A stretch of 64,000 bases of DNA from Mycteria americana. Taxonomy: Eukaryota; Chordata; Aves; Ciconiiformes; Ciconiidae. The number at the start of each line of letters is the position of its first letter. Position 1 is the stretch's first letter. The stretch is taken from NCBI RefSeq assembly GCF_035582795.1, contig NC_134367.1:120304062-120368061 (forward strand). The letters are read 5' to 3'. The position numbers and the translations under genes were made by a program. Positions 1 through 9,269 of the stretch are shown piece by piece. The notes below the pieces were generated by a model that saw only the letters and a list, made by a program, of their open reading frames with translations, was not told the DNA's origin and did no database searches.

Positions 1-498
1 TACCATTACACAGAGCAATACGCAGACCCAGAGGAATGGGGGAAGTATGCACTGTCTTCACTCCTTTCGTGTTCTGGTCTGCTCAAGACACTTGGAACTT
101 ACAGAAATACTGAGGCTATGTCCTAACAGCAAGACCCCAGCTAGCTACAGAGACAGAGCTACGCTGCCTCTAATACTGACAACTGACTGTACTGTCCCAT
201 TGACACCTCCATTCTCAGGATAAGCCCAGGCAGTTTTACAAGTCCATAGTTGCCTCGCACAAAACCTGCAGTATAAATCCAGGGCTCCCAGTACATGCCT
301 GCATAAGTACATAGGACTTTGTTCTACATTCCTGTGCAGGACCATTTGTACTAAAACACTTTTCACAACTGCCTAGAAAGATCAGGTTGGTCCCAGCTTT
401 CCAGTAACGGGCTTTGGTGTAACTGTGGGACACATTTTTCTTGATGCAACTACAAGCCGTCTTGCAAAGGTCCTGCCTGTTGCCACTGTGATACTCAC
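1..498 (-). other. THUMPD2 intron 7 (5' part)
   Basis: This stretch follows the exon 7 donor and runs off the left edge. I searched both strands for the next catalytic exon, which in the family begins with a V-x-Y-V-G-A-D type strand, and did not find it. No repeat is recognisable. Confidence 0.7.
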
Positions 499-570
499 GG
501 GCCACTCTTTGGCAGCTTCCAGCAGTATCGTTCCTAGCCCACACATGGGATCCAGCACAAAGGCACCCGC
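499..570 (-). CDS. THUMPD2: THUMPD2 coding exon 7 (residues 287-310), SAM-binding motif I
   Basis: It has 24 codons in phase 0 at both ends, between TATTTTTGTAG and a CCC/GTGAGT donor. It encodes AGAFVLDPMCGLGTILLEAA and KEWP. DPMCGLGT is the glycine-rich SAM-binding loop of the Rossmann methyltransferase fold. This is the last exon of the gene inside the window. Confidence 0.96.
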
Positions 571-3500
571 CTACAAAAATAAAGGGGTTATTGCATCCCA
601 AGCAAGACAGACTCCTCTCCCAGGACAAAGGTTACTCAGGCATGTACAGATCACCTACATACTCCCACTGAATCCAGGGTAGGTCACAATAATCACTGGT
701 TTACCAGCCCAAACTTGTTTTAAGAGAGTCTAGTAAAAAGCATCAACAGTTTCACTACAGACAATGCATCGACACATCTAGCCTTGACGTGACATTGAGG
801 GGAAAAAATTATGACTGGACTGCAGGCAGATATTGGTACCAAATTAATCTGTGGAAAACATCACACTTGCTTCTGTTTTCCCTTGGGAGAACAACCCCAA
901 ACAAGGTTTGAAGCCTCAACAGTGAAAAAATCTTGCCATTTACACATATATCCATACAAGGAATAACACCTCTGCTGAGAAGGACCTGGGATTACAGCAG
1001 ATATCTGGTTGAACAGCAGGTGACAGCGCACTCTGATCACAGACAAGGCAAACCCTGTCCACATGCATTAGAGGATGGGGCATTAAAATAACCACACTTC
1101 TTTTCAAAGCTTCCAGCTCCAGCTCTGACCAGCAGCAACGCCCCCGCCCCGCCACCCATTCAGGACTCTACAGCTTTGCCATGAACATTCACCTACACTG
1201 ATTTCAGCCAGAGATGCCATGGCCCATGCAACTGTTGACCGCAGTCCTGCTGTTCTGATATACGCCCTGTTTGCCAACGGAAGCCTGCCGACAGAAAAAA
1301 AAAAAAAAAAAAATCAACATAAGATAAAGGTACAACCACCTAGAAAAGCCCATGTAATACGAAAGAACAAATGAACTGGACAGATCTGCAGACAGACAGA
1401 CAGATAGAAACCACAGGCTGCTTTTATCCAGAACTCACTGCAAAGTCTGGCCTACGTGCTCAGATAAGCTCCAGACAGACCGCAAGACTAACGGGACAGT
1501 CCAGTGAATATTAAACCAGGAGATAAATACTCACAGTGGACAGCAAGATTATTTAGAAATTATGCCTGTTCTGGTACTGCCAAGACAAATCTGGTAAGGA
1601 GAATGCCTTACCTGAAAAGAGGAATCCCCACCACAGAGTGAATGTCATTAAGATGTACAAAGATCTGAAAGAGGAAAAAAAATAACATTAGAAACACTCA
1701 ACCTGACACAACAATAGCTTTAACTAATTTAAACCAGACACAGAAGATGTTTCTATGAACTTATGATCCTGGTTTTTAAGAACAAAAATGCACCCTTCAG
1801 ACAATTAGGATTAATTGAAAGAAATCACACTAGGTAATCTGAATGCCACTTTAAAGATGATTTAATATTTAGGCAAGCAGGGAGGGGATTTTGTCAGCCA
1901 CGAATCCATCAGGAAGCACTTGAATCTTTAAGGCAGATGATTTTTGTAACATTGAATGGATATTTTTATTTATAAAACCATTTGCTCTAAGCAGGGTAAG
2001 GTTATTCACAGTATACTAGCTACCAGCACTCAGCTATTCACACACACACCCTTTTAAAAAAAAACCAAACAAAAAAAACCCCACCAAAACCAAGTGCCAC
2101 TAAGCAGTATTTCACATGGAAGGCAGACCTGAGTAATCCTTCCAGAAATATACACAGCTCAAAGAAATTGTCCTCCTGTCCCATAGAGAGCATCCCAAAA
2201 GAAGACTGAGCACCCCAACAGGTCTTGCATGACTGCAATCCCTCCCCAGGAAGACCAAACAGAAACATGATGCTGCTTTTGAAATACCCCAGCCCTCAGC
2301 ACTTGAATGGTTTCAGAGCAAAAATCTGGACAAGAACAAGAGCCCCACTTGAGGCTCAACAAAGCCGCATTTGACACACAACCTGGGAAAACCAGAGCCA
2401 GCAGATTAACTCAGAGCTTTTACACAACACCTCAGGCCTCCCAGCATCAGTGCTGAGAGCAGCTTCCACACACCAAGCACAGTGATGGAGACACAGCTTG
2501 TCAAGAGCAGCAAGTCCTTTCCAAGGTCTCCAGACAGCTTGCACCCTGGAGCGTGCCTTAAGCAAGCTGCTTGTCAGGAACAGGGTCTAGGAGGAGGCTC
2601 TTCCATAAATGGCATTCTCAAGTTGAGTTCCTCGACAATACGACCTTGCTGCTCGCTCTCTTCCCCTACAGACGCTAAACTAGCTGCCCAATGGGGGTAA
2701 GTCCTAACCCTAACCATTTTCAACACAGTCAGAGCCCAGCAGTTTCTAAGCATGCTGGATCCCGAGACATCGCCTGCATGGATCCTTCCCCTCACGTACA
2801 GGCCCATGCTGGCCATTCTGGCATTTATTTAAGTGCTCTAGAAGGCACGCACACAGTGGCTACTGAAAAGCTTAGCTCAGCGCTACCAGAGGATTTCTAG
2901 TTAAATTCAGCGGCAGAAAGACAAACGGGGACAGGCCACGGTCCCGCGTGCAAAGGGAGCAGAGAACAAAACAAAAGATATTGGGGACAATTCTGGAAGC
3001 AGCAATAGGCCATCTGGCAGACAGGCACCACTACCTCTAGATCGGGGTTCCGCAGATCAGCCCGCCACCCACACTGCTTCATGAGGGCTATGCCAACGGC
3101 TCTTCCGATCTCCTGCAAGGGGGAAGAACAGTCACAGGCAGTAAACAGAACAGAAGTAAGAAAACTAGAGATCCCAGCCTTGACTGCACAATCCTTACAG
3201 AAACCTGGGAAAAGAAAGAGTCTCTCTCTATCCCTAGGAGAACAATTCATACAAAGATCATACAGAAGAGGTACAACAGGGCACAGCGAGCGAGCGAGGG
3301 GCAGAGCAAACACACCGCAGCACAAAATGACTGTCACTCAGCTGCACTGCGGGAGGCTGAAGTTCAAGTCCTGCCCAAGGTACAACAAAAGTTGTCATCA
3401 TTTCAGCATTATATATATCACGCAGAAAATATTTCTGATGGCTGTAAACTAGATTACCTAAGAGTAAACCTGTGAAGGCACAACTGCAACTCACAATTTT

Positions 3501-6500
3501 AATGCCTTTATGGCATCTAGAAAGCTTTCACTACCTTCGGAACATGAGAGTTCAAAAGCACAGCACAAATTTAAGCAAACAGTCACGTTGGCAGGCTCAT
3601 GTGTCCCATCTTCCCAAGGTACTAGCTTTAGCAGGGAACAAAAAAAAAAAAATCTAGTCAAACTACTATTATCTTCGAATAAGAGAAATCTACATAAATT
3701 GCAGCTACACAAGGTTTCTTTTTTTATTTTTTTATTTTCCTCACAGTAGAAAGATATTATAGATGGGAAGAGTGCTGGATGGAAAGGGCCCCTGGAGGAG
3801 GTCTCTATGCCACCGCTCTCTCCCAGGGACCAAGATCCACACCCCCAGGACACCTCCCAGGGCTGCACCACCCTCCTGGGGAACAAGCTCTCACCAATGT
3901 CCAACCAGAGCCCACCGAAGCTGAGCTGCAAGTTCCGGTTTTGCGCCTTCTTTTACACTCTCTGCCACAACTGAGAGGAGTCTGGCTCCACTGTCCTCGC
4001 AACAGCCTTTTAAGTACCTGTAAACTACTACCAGATTACTCCTCGGACTCCACAAGCGCACCTACCTCAATCTCTTACCTTTACTTATCCTCAATAAAAG
4101 GCATTGATTTGAAAAATAGGCAGGGTAACAGTGCCCAGAAATTAACAACAGCCCCTGTATTTCCACTTGTTCCAGGTAAATGCAGGTTAAGGGCTTTTTT
4201 TCCAGAAAATACAGAAAAAGCTTTGATCAGTTTGTTACTCTAAAACATACAACACACAATTGACATGACAAATAAACTACACATCTCCCTTCATCTTTGC
4301 TAAATTCTGTGGAAACATAGATACTTTAGTATACCTGCGAAGGAAGTATTTTGGCAATTGCTCCACTACAACGACAAGAAACTCTGAAAGTGAAGCTAAG
4401 CTGCTCATTCGCAATAGGCTTCTCTCCACTGCTGTTAGAAGGGTCTTCTAAGGAAGCCTTGCTTTCAGTCCAGCAGTCCTGATCGCTCTTCCTCTCTGCT
4501 ACCCCACACCTCTCTCCAGCTTCCGCTTGACATTCTTCAGACACAGTCTCTCTCACTTGTTCCATTTTCTGTCTTTTAGTTGCAATATTGGCCTCTTCTT
4601 CTGATTTCCCTTTCAGAGGCATTGGGTTTTCTTGAGAGACATAGTCTTCTTTCCCCTCATGAAGGTTTCTCCAGATAGAGATAACATCCAGCCAATACTT
4701 CGGTTCCTCAGTGATGAGGCTTTTAATCTCATGCAGCATTTTCCCTGGAAGAAAAAGTAGATTCAGGTTAAGTAGTTCAGTCTCAGCATTTGATTTTCCT
4801 ATGGATTCCAAACAGCTGTTAACAGAGACTGTGTTCACATTTCATCAATGTGTGAATCCAGGAACCACAGCAGCAGCAGCAGCAATCACAGGCACAGGTG
4901 AGCTCTCAACACCCACCTACCCCACCAGCAGAGACCCAGGCATCCATCTGATTACAAGCTCTGCAGAACCAAGATTAAATCATGCAGGGGTTGAATTCTG
5001 CAGAAGAATTCAGCAGCTCTACAAAACCAGACCACCTCCGAGAGTCATTCCCAGGGAAGGAGCACCAGCCTACCATGCCATCCTCCTCAGAGAAAGCACT
5101 TGGTCCAGGATTATGTTGGAAAATAAGTGAGGAACGTGTAAAGAGTAAAGTTCAAAGGGTCAACCAAGAAGGAACAAAAGAAAACTCAAGAATATCCTGG
5201 TAAAACCGGATCTTCTAGCACGTGATATTTAACAATGCAGAAACTTAAGCCTTAAAAAGAAGAATGACCCCAAATTCATGACCTGAAAAGCATGGTTTTG
5301 GCGTCTACGACCACCTGAGGACCCCCACATGAAAAACTGAGCATGCGTTATGCTGAATCATCATTACGTAAGATACTAATTAACATAGTCCCGCTAAGTA
5401 GTGTGAAAACCTATGCATATGGAAAGATATGCTGTATAAATGAACCTAGATCTGTGTAAACTAGTTAGGCGGAAGGATCCCCTGTGCATCCAGCGCTGCA
5501 ATAAAGAAAATGCCTGCTTCTTAATGCTACATTGGTGTTAAGAGGTTTTATTCCTGATTTCAGTGACAATTAGAGATGTGGGACACTCTGCAGGATTGAA
5601 AGACAGACCTGAACATGAATCACTTTGATTCAGCTCAGAATAAAAGCCACAACTTTATAAAGGACATCTCTCCTCACTAGTCATCAACCTGCCTTCAATC
5701 CTGCAAAGTCCCCAACACACCCCTAAACTTACACCTGTGGGCAGTCCTCTTGACCTAGCTACAACAAGAGAGGCACAAGGAATATACAGGACAATTCACT
5801 TGAAAACCCTGAAGCTGGTCAAGGGTTGGGGGAAGGGGCGGAAGGTATTTCTTTTTCTCATTGAGAATCATGGTTAAATTTGATCCTCAAAGCCCAAGGC
5901 CATCTGAGATCTCCCAAATAAAGTCCCACCAGCACGCAGATATCAAGCCATCTTACTGGAAATTTTTATTCCAACACTGACAAAGAATGTGACCCAAGTA
6001 GCTGAGATGTACAAGAAATCTGTGTACTGAACAGTTAAGTAACACAGGATATACGTCTGGATCCACTTAGCCTAAAGGAAAATGAGTCATCCTTAAAATG
6101 CATACAAGGGGTCCAGAACTGGACTTCAGTTTCAGGGTGGGGTGGGTTTCTTTGGGTTTGTGGTTTGGTTGTGGTGGTTTTTTAGTTTGTTTGGGGTTTT
6201 TTTTTTTTTGGGGGGGGGGGGGGGGGGGGCAGGTGGTGGTGTTACACATACACATATATGTACAGTGCCAGCAGAACACAAGCTGGTAAGATACCCATTT
6301 CAAACATTTTTAAAGCCATTTTCAGCACAAAAAAAAGCATCAAAAACATATCTGGGTGAAGAATACTCCAGAATTCATTACTGTCAATTAGAACTACAGC
6401 TGTTAGTAAAAAAATAAAGTAAATCAAATAGTAACTTTATAAATAGGACTTGAACTGGGCCTTCACGTTTCTGAGAACACACCCCGCGAGCAAACCGCAG

Positions 6501-7166
6501 GGGATGAGCCGAGGGAAGGAGTCAGTGCCATACCTTTATTTCTAGAAACTGCAAGTGGGGTGTGTTTCTTAAGCAGCAAAAACAGTCGCTCTCCAGACTT
6601 GAGTCTCCTCAGCTCACTCGGCTCCGCCTCTGTGCTGAAGAAGACCTTTCCTGAGACGCAGTCCACCTCAGGGGAAAAACAGAAACCAAACCAAAGCGGG
6701 AAGGGGCTTTGGGCGAGAGCTCTCACCAGCCCAGCAGCCCCTCACACCCGCTCGCCCCTTCGCGGGGAGGAGGGCAGCGCAGACCTCAGCTCACCGCGAG
6801 TGGCGAGGGGACACGGCCTGACCGAGTGGCAGGTGTCCCTGCCCACGGCAGGGCCGGCACCAGACGGTCCTGAGGAGTCCTTTCCGTCCCAAACCAAGAC
6901 CAGACCCGTGGGGCCCCACGCAGGTGCCGGCACAGCCCACGCCGCGGCCGCCCGGCTCCGGGGCGCGAAGCCAACGAGGCCGCGTTCCCCGCCGAGCCGG
7001 ACCGCACCGCACCGGACCGGACCGGGCCGTCCCGGGTGGGCACCGACACAGGCACCAGCTCCCCCCTCACCTCCGTGGCGCCGAGCCGCGCCCGCACCTC
7101 CCGCGCCAGGAAGGGCTCCAGCCCGCGGCCCGCCGTGCAGAAGTACCGCCCCCCCCTCGCCGCCAT
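499..7166 (-). CDS. THUMPD2: THUMPD2, THUMP domain-containing RNA guanine-N2 methyltransferase (5' seven coding exons; 3' part off the window)
   Basis: The coding exons are 7071-7166, 6534-6666, 4335-4744, 3035-3112, 1612-1664, 1197-1284 and 499-570, all GT-AG. They join in phase to 930 nt (310 codons). The family is known to act with TRMT112 as an N2-methylguanosine methyltransferase on U6 snRNA. Seen here: an N-terminal block GRYFCTAGRGLEPF (residues 6-19); a variable charged linker (about 95-180); a THUMP domain (about 180-257) with FRVSCRCSG and GWRADLRNPDLE; and the start of the Rossmann methyltransferase fold with the SAM-binding motif DPMCGLGT at 293-300. The remaining catalytic part, including the later D-x-P-F-type motif, would lie left of base 499. 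I chose the ATG at 7164-7166 because it matches the family N-terminus and has A at -3 and G at +4. Identity is certain from similarity along all seven exons; the gene is cut only by the window edge. Confidence 0.96.
1197..1284 (-). CDS. THUMPD2: THUMPD2 coding exon 6 (residues 257-286)
   Basis: It encodes LPLANRAYIRTAGLRSTVAW, then AMASLAEIS, the linker into the methyltransferase fold. The acceptor CTGTCGGCAG sits directly behind a 19-nt T run on the minus strand. The donor used is AGT/GTAGGT, because only it keeps phase 0 with the next exon. A second GT (GTGAAT) lies 4 nt downstream and would shift the frame. Confidence 0.93.
1612..1664 (-). CDS. THUMPD2: THUMPD2 coding exon 5 (residues 240-257)
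   Basis: A short 53-nt exon with a strong pyrimidine tract (TTTTTCCTCTTTCAG) and donor TTCAG/GTAAGG. It encodes IFVHLNDIHSVVGIPLF plus two bases of Arg257, the last strand of the THUMP domain. Confidence 0.95.
3035..3112 (-). CDS. THUMPD2: THUMPD2 coding exon 4 (residues 214-239), THUMP core
   Basis: It has 26 codons in phase 0 at both ends, between a CCTTGCAG acceptor and a GAG/GTAGTG donor. It encodes EIGRAVGIALMKQCGWRADL and RNPDLE. The Gly-Trp-x-x-Asp-Leu-x-x-Pro pattern is the characteristic THUMP-domain element for RNA binding. Confidence 0.96.
3770..4060 (+). mobile_element. Degraded CR1 LINE 3'-end fragment
   Basis: The plus strand follows the avian/reptilian CR1 3' region at several points: CACCACCCTCCTGGGGAAC, AATGTCCAACCAGAGCC, TGGCTCCACTGTCCTCGCAA and TTTTAAGTACCTGTAAACT. 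It ends before the usual short 3' terminal repeat, so it is truncated at both ends. It lies in the THUMPD2 intron between exons 3 and 4, in antisense orientation. The subfamily cannot be assigned without alignment to a repeat library. Confidence 0.75.
4335..4744 (-). CDS. THUMPD2: THUMPD2 coding exon 3 (residues 77-213)
   Basis: This is the largest exon of the gene, at 410 nt. It opens after TTTTTCTTCCAG and encodes GKMLHEIKSLITEEPKYWLD and WRNLHEG. A Glu/Lys/Ser-rich, poorly conserved linker follows, then the first THUMP strand LSFTFRVSCRCSG. The donor is TCGCAG before GTATAC, in phase 0. Confidence 0.95.
5270..5575 (+). mobile_element. Solo LTR of an endogenous retrovirus (copy 1)
   Basis: This block has a polyadenylation signal AATAAA at 5500-5505. 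Just upstream it has GGAAGGATCCCC and CCAGCGCTG, followed by TGCCTGCTTCTTAATG and a TTTTATTCCTGATT segment. The same order of motifs occurs at about 34.84-35.30 kb. That layout fits an LTR with its 3' R/U5 region. No internal retroviral coding sequence flanks it, so it is a solo LTR. It sits antisense in the THUMPD2 intron between exons 2 and 3. The exact 5' boundary and target-site duplication are not resolved. Confidence 0.6.
6130..6240 (+). repeat. G/T-rich low-complexity tract ending in T13 and G20
   Basis: A G/T-only stretch rich in TTTGG and GGTTTG units leads into 13 T (6197-6209) and 20 G (6210-6229). It lies in a THUMPD2 intron. The run length may be unreliable in the assembly, and the G run could form a G-quadruplex. 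Confidence 0.85.
6534..6666 (-). CDS. THUMPD2: THUMPD2 coding exon 2 (residues 33-77)
   Basis: The acceptor is CCCCTGAG before GTGGACTGC, and the donor is AAAG before GTATGG. It encodes VDCVSGKVFFSTEAEPSELR, then the SGERLFLLLKK segment typical of the THUMPD2 N-terminal region. It ends in phase 1 and completes Gly77 with the next exon. Confidence 0.95.
7071..7166 (-). CDS. THUMPD2: THUMPD2 coding exon 1 (residues 1-32)
   Basis: This exon encodes MAARGGRYFCTAGRGLEPF and continues to ...RLGATE. It ends GAG before a GTGAGG donor, in phase 0. It is very GC-rich because it lies inside the CpG island. The reading frame stays open upstream to an ATG at 7401-7403, but the family begins at the internal Met used here. 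Confidence 0.95.
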
Positions 7167-7170
7167 CTTG
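7159..7170 (-). promoter_or_regulatory. YY1-type site overlapping the THUMPD2 start codon
   Basis: On the minus strand the sequence CAAGATGGCGGC spans the ATG. This is the consensus for YY1, which commonly binds just downstream of the start site in TATA-less CpG-island promoters. It also supplies a favourable initiation context, with A at -3 and G at +4. Confidence 0.7.
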
Positions 7171-7399
7171 GCCCGCCCCGCCACCCTCAGCGCGGCCCAG
7201 GGGGCCTGGCGGGACCGGCCCTCCTGGGCGGGGCCCCTCCTCGGGGGTGGCTCTACCGCCGTGAGCCCGCCCTGGGAGGGGGCCGGCGGGACAGGGCGCC
7301 GGGGCCTGCTGCCGCTTGCGTCGGTGCGAGAGAAAGGTGTTAGGAAGCGCCCGTTGCGGAGTATATTTGTACACTCTGGGGGCAAATCTTCACCTGCCG

Positions 7400-9190
7400 C
7401 CACGGGACCGCTTGGCCACTAAATGCGCTCGTCACCGCGACGGGAGGTGACGCCCTGAGGGATCATCAGTGCAGGCGGTGAGATGAATGACTGCAGCGCA
7501 GCTCTCGCTCCTCCTGTCTCGGCAGAAGACCGCGCCACCGCTCCTGACAGGGCTGGCGGGGAGAGGAGGATCGCTGTGGTGCAGAAGAGGTGTCTGTATC
7601 CACACCATCGGGGAGGAAAAGCTGTAGACCCCCCCGTGAGTGATTCAGCACCCACGGCCCGGGGGGAAGCGCCAGGAGGGCAGCTGGGAGCCAGCAGCTC
7701 CCCCCCACCGGCGACCTTCTCTGCTGCAGGATGTGCAGGAACTTTTGTTCTCCAAACGGCTCTGTTGTACGGGGCAAGGTTCTCATCCTCCCTTCCCACT
7801 TATTTACGGGGGACAGAGCCAGAGGGTGAAGTAACACAGGTCTCCTGAGTCCAGGCTCTGGGTAGGCCCAAAACCAAACTCTCCAAGAGCAGGAAAAGTG
7901 CCATTCTGTCTTGCCTACCACAGCTAATGCATCTCTGGATTAATGGAAAAACCTTGGCTGGAGCAAAGCCATCTGTGCTCCAGACCATGCTGGTCTCCAC
8001 CAAGCGCTCCAGAGCCAGAGGTGGCAGGATCCAAAGCAGCCAGAGGTAAGAACAGATGGTAACAACAACAGAAAATGCAGGCTTAAAACTACCCTGTCTT
8101 GGTTCCCTTCCTTCAGTCAGCCAGGGATAGTTTCCTGCTTCTTATTTCTCTGTAGATGGACTCCTGGCCACGCCTGGAACAGCAAACACCAGCTGAGCCC
8201 ACTGCAGCACGAGCCCAGCAGTGGCTGTGCGACTCCAATGAGGAAGGGGAGTCCACCTGCAATGTACGTGGTCAAGGCCAACACCTTCTGGAAGCAGCCG
8301 CCAATGTAGGCTATTGAAATTGTAGGCTCTCAGCACATCTTTGCCTGAAGGCAGTTACCCAAACCCATCAAACTCAGTGGAAAATAGAGGTCCCCTCAAC
8401 ACAGCCACTCTCTTTCACTGTTTTTCTTTTGAAGCCTATGAGAATTGAGCTGGTTAACAGCTGGGGGAGAGCTGAGGAGAAGGTTTTGGAGGAACTGGAG
8501 GCACTCAACAACCTATACAGTGCCAATTTGCACACTGGCTGAGTAGAACACCGACAGCTGCCTTCCACCAGGCAACATGCTTACCTTAGTGACCTGCTGC
8601 TGCCATGTGGGAGAGCAGCTGCCAGGGCAGTTAGGCTGCGTAGCGGTCTCAGCAGAAGTCCAGCATTTCTAAGGAGCCTTCGTGCCAGCTGGGCATCGGT
8701 GCAGAGTAGCCACATGCTCAGGTGAGGGTGTAGGGATGGAACAATTCCACAAGAAATTCACCTAAAATCCTCTTTAGCAACACCACATAATTTCCCTCAA
8801 AGAGCTGTATGTTCAACAAGGTGACCCTCTTTCAGGAATCATTTTTTTGCCCACAGATGAAGTCTCATAACGCTCACCCCTGGCCGCTTCAGCCTAAAGC
8901 TTACCAGCAGCTGATGGACACCCACAGAGCAATACCGGTGGATGCTCCCATCTTTGCTCGTCACCACAGCATTTCCTTACAAGAAGAGGTTTTTGGTAGG
9001 ATATTAGTTGAACTTAACCCCCCCCGCCAGTTCCCACAAGCCCTGCTCTTCGGTTTCCTGTATCCCTGCTGCATTGCCCTGTCAGCTATGGCAGAACAGC
9101 TGTTGCATGTGGCCAAGCTGCGAGCTCAGCTCTAAGAAGTGACCCAGCAGAAGAGCTTATTAAAGCCTAGTCAGGTTTGGAGCAAGTTGC
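7400..9190 (+). other. Intergenic region with a possible spliced plus-strand transcript (unrecognised)
   Basis: Between the THUMPD2 promoter and the GPCPD1 3' UTR the plus strand carries a series of well-formed splice signals in open stretches. These are: an ATG at 7483 open to a CCCCC/GTGAGT donor at 7635; an exon 7924-8045 (TGCCTACCACAG / CAGAG-GTAAGA); an exon from 8156 (TTTCTCTGTAG); an exon from 8435 or 8461 to a stop at 8540-8542; and a final exon from 8857 (TTTTTTTGCCCACAG) with a stop at 9133-9135 and ATTAAA at 9159-9164. The phases do not give one unique protein and I recognise no domain. It may be a divergent lncRNA, a fast-evolving small gene, or chance. Confidence 0.25.
8857..9135 (+). 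CDS. Hypothetical terminal coding exon, unrecognised protein
   Basis: The frame is open from before 8809 and closes with TAA at 9133-9135. A strong acceptor sits at 8856, directly before an ATG. The peptide starts MKSHNAHPWPLQPKAYQQLM and contains ARHHSISLQEEVFGRILVEL, with a more hydrophobic stretch LLFGFLYPCCIALSAMAEQL near its end. ATTAAA lies 24 nt beyond the stop. I recognise no family. A chance ORF of this length is possible, so this is a candidate only. Confidence 0.25.
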   Translation: MKSHNAHPWPLQPKAYQQLMDTHRAIPVDAPIFARHHSISLQEEVFGRILVELNPPRQFPQALLFGFLYPCCIALSAMAEQLLHVAKLRAQL

Positions 9191-9269
9191 TGACACAACT
9201 TACTCATAAATAAGGGAGTCTGCAAGAATACATTAAAATTGTAATGCTGCTCAAAACTATCTTGTAAAA

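Larger units (their letters stand above)
6720..7750. promoter_or_regulatory. CpG island and promoter region of THUMPD2
   Basis: Base composition switches abruptly to dense CpG around THUMPD2 exon 1 and returns to background by about 7.75 kb. There is no TATA box near the start, and GC-box-like GGGCGGGG and GGCGGGG runs are present. This is the typical promoter of a widely expressed vertebrate gene. The island reaches well beyond the gene start on the far side, which would allow divergent transcription. Confidence 0.85.

Noticed and set aside
236..628. 130-codon minus frame over THUMPD2 exon 7
   Set aside because: It is in a different frame from the exon that carries DPMCGLGT and ignores both splice sites.
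3779..4243. 154-codon plus-strand frame
   Set aside because: It lies mostly within the CR1 3'-end fragment and does not match the reverse transcriptase region. It is a by-product of the repeat.
6560..7422. Long frames on both strands over the THUMPD2 CpG island, including a 234-codon plus frame
   Set aside because: Only the minus frame from the Met at 7166 matches THUMPD2. The others are composition artefacts. The 79-codon upstream extension of that frame is not needed by the family.
7716..7787. Extra plus-strand exon after CTCTGCTGCAG
   Set aside because: It breaks the frame with a stop in the next proposed exon, so it was not included in the tentative transcript chain.
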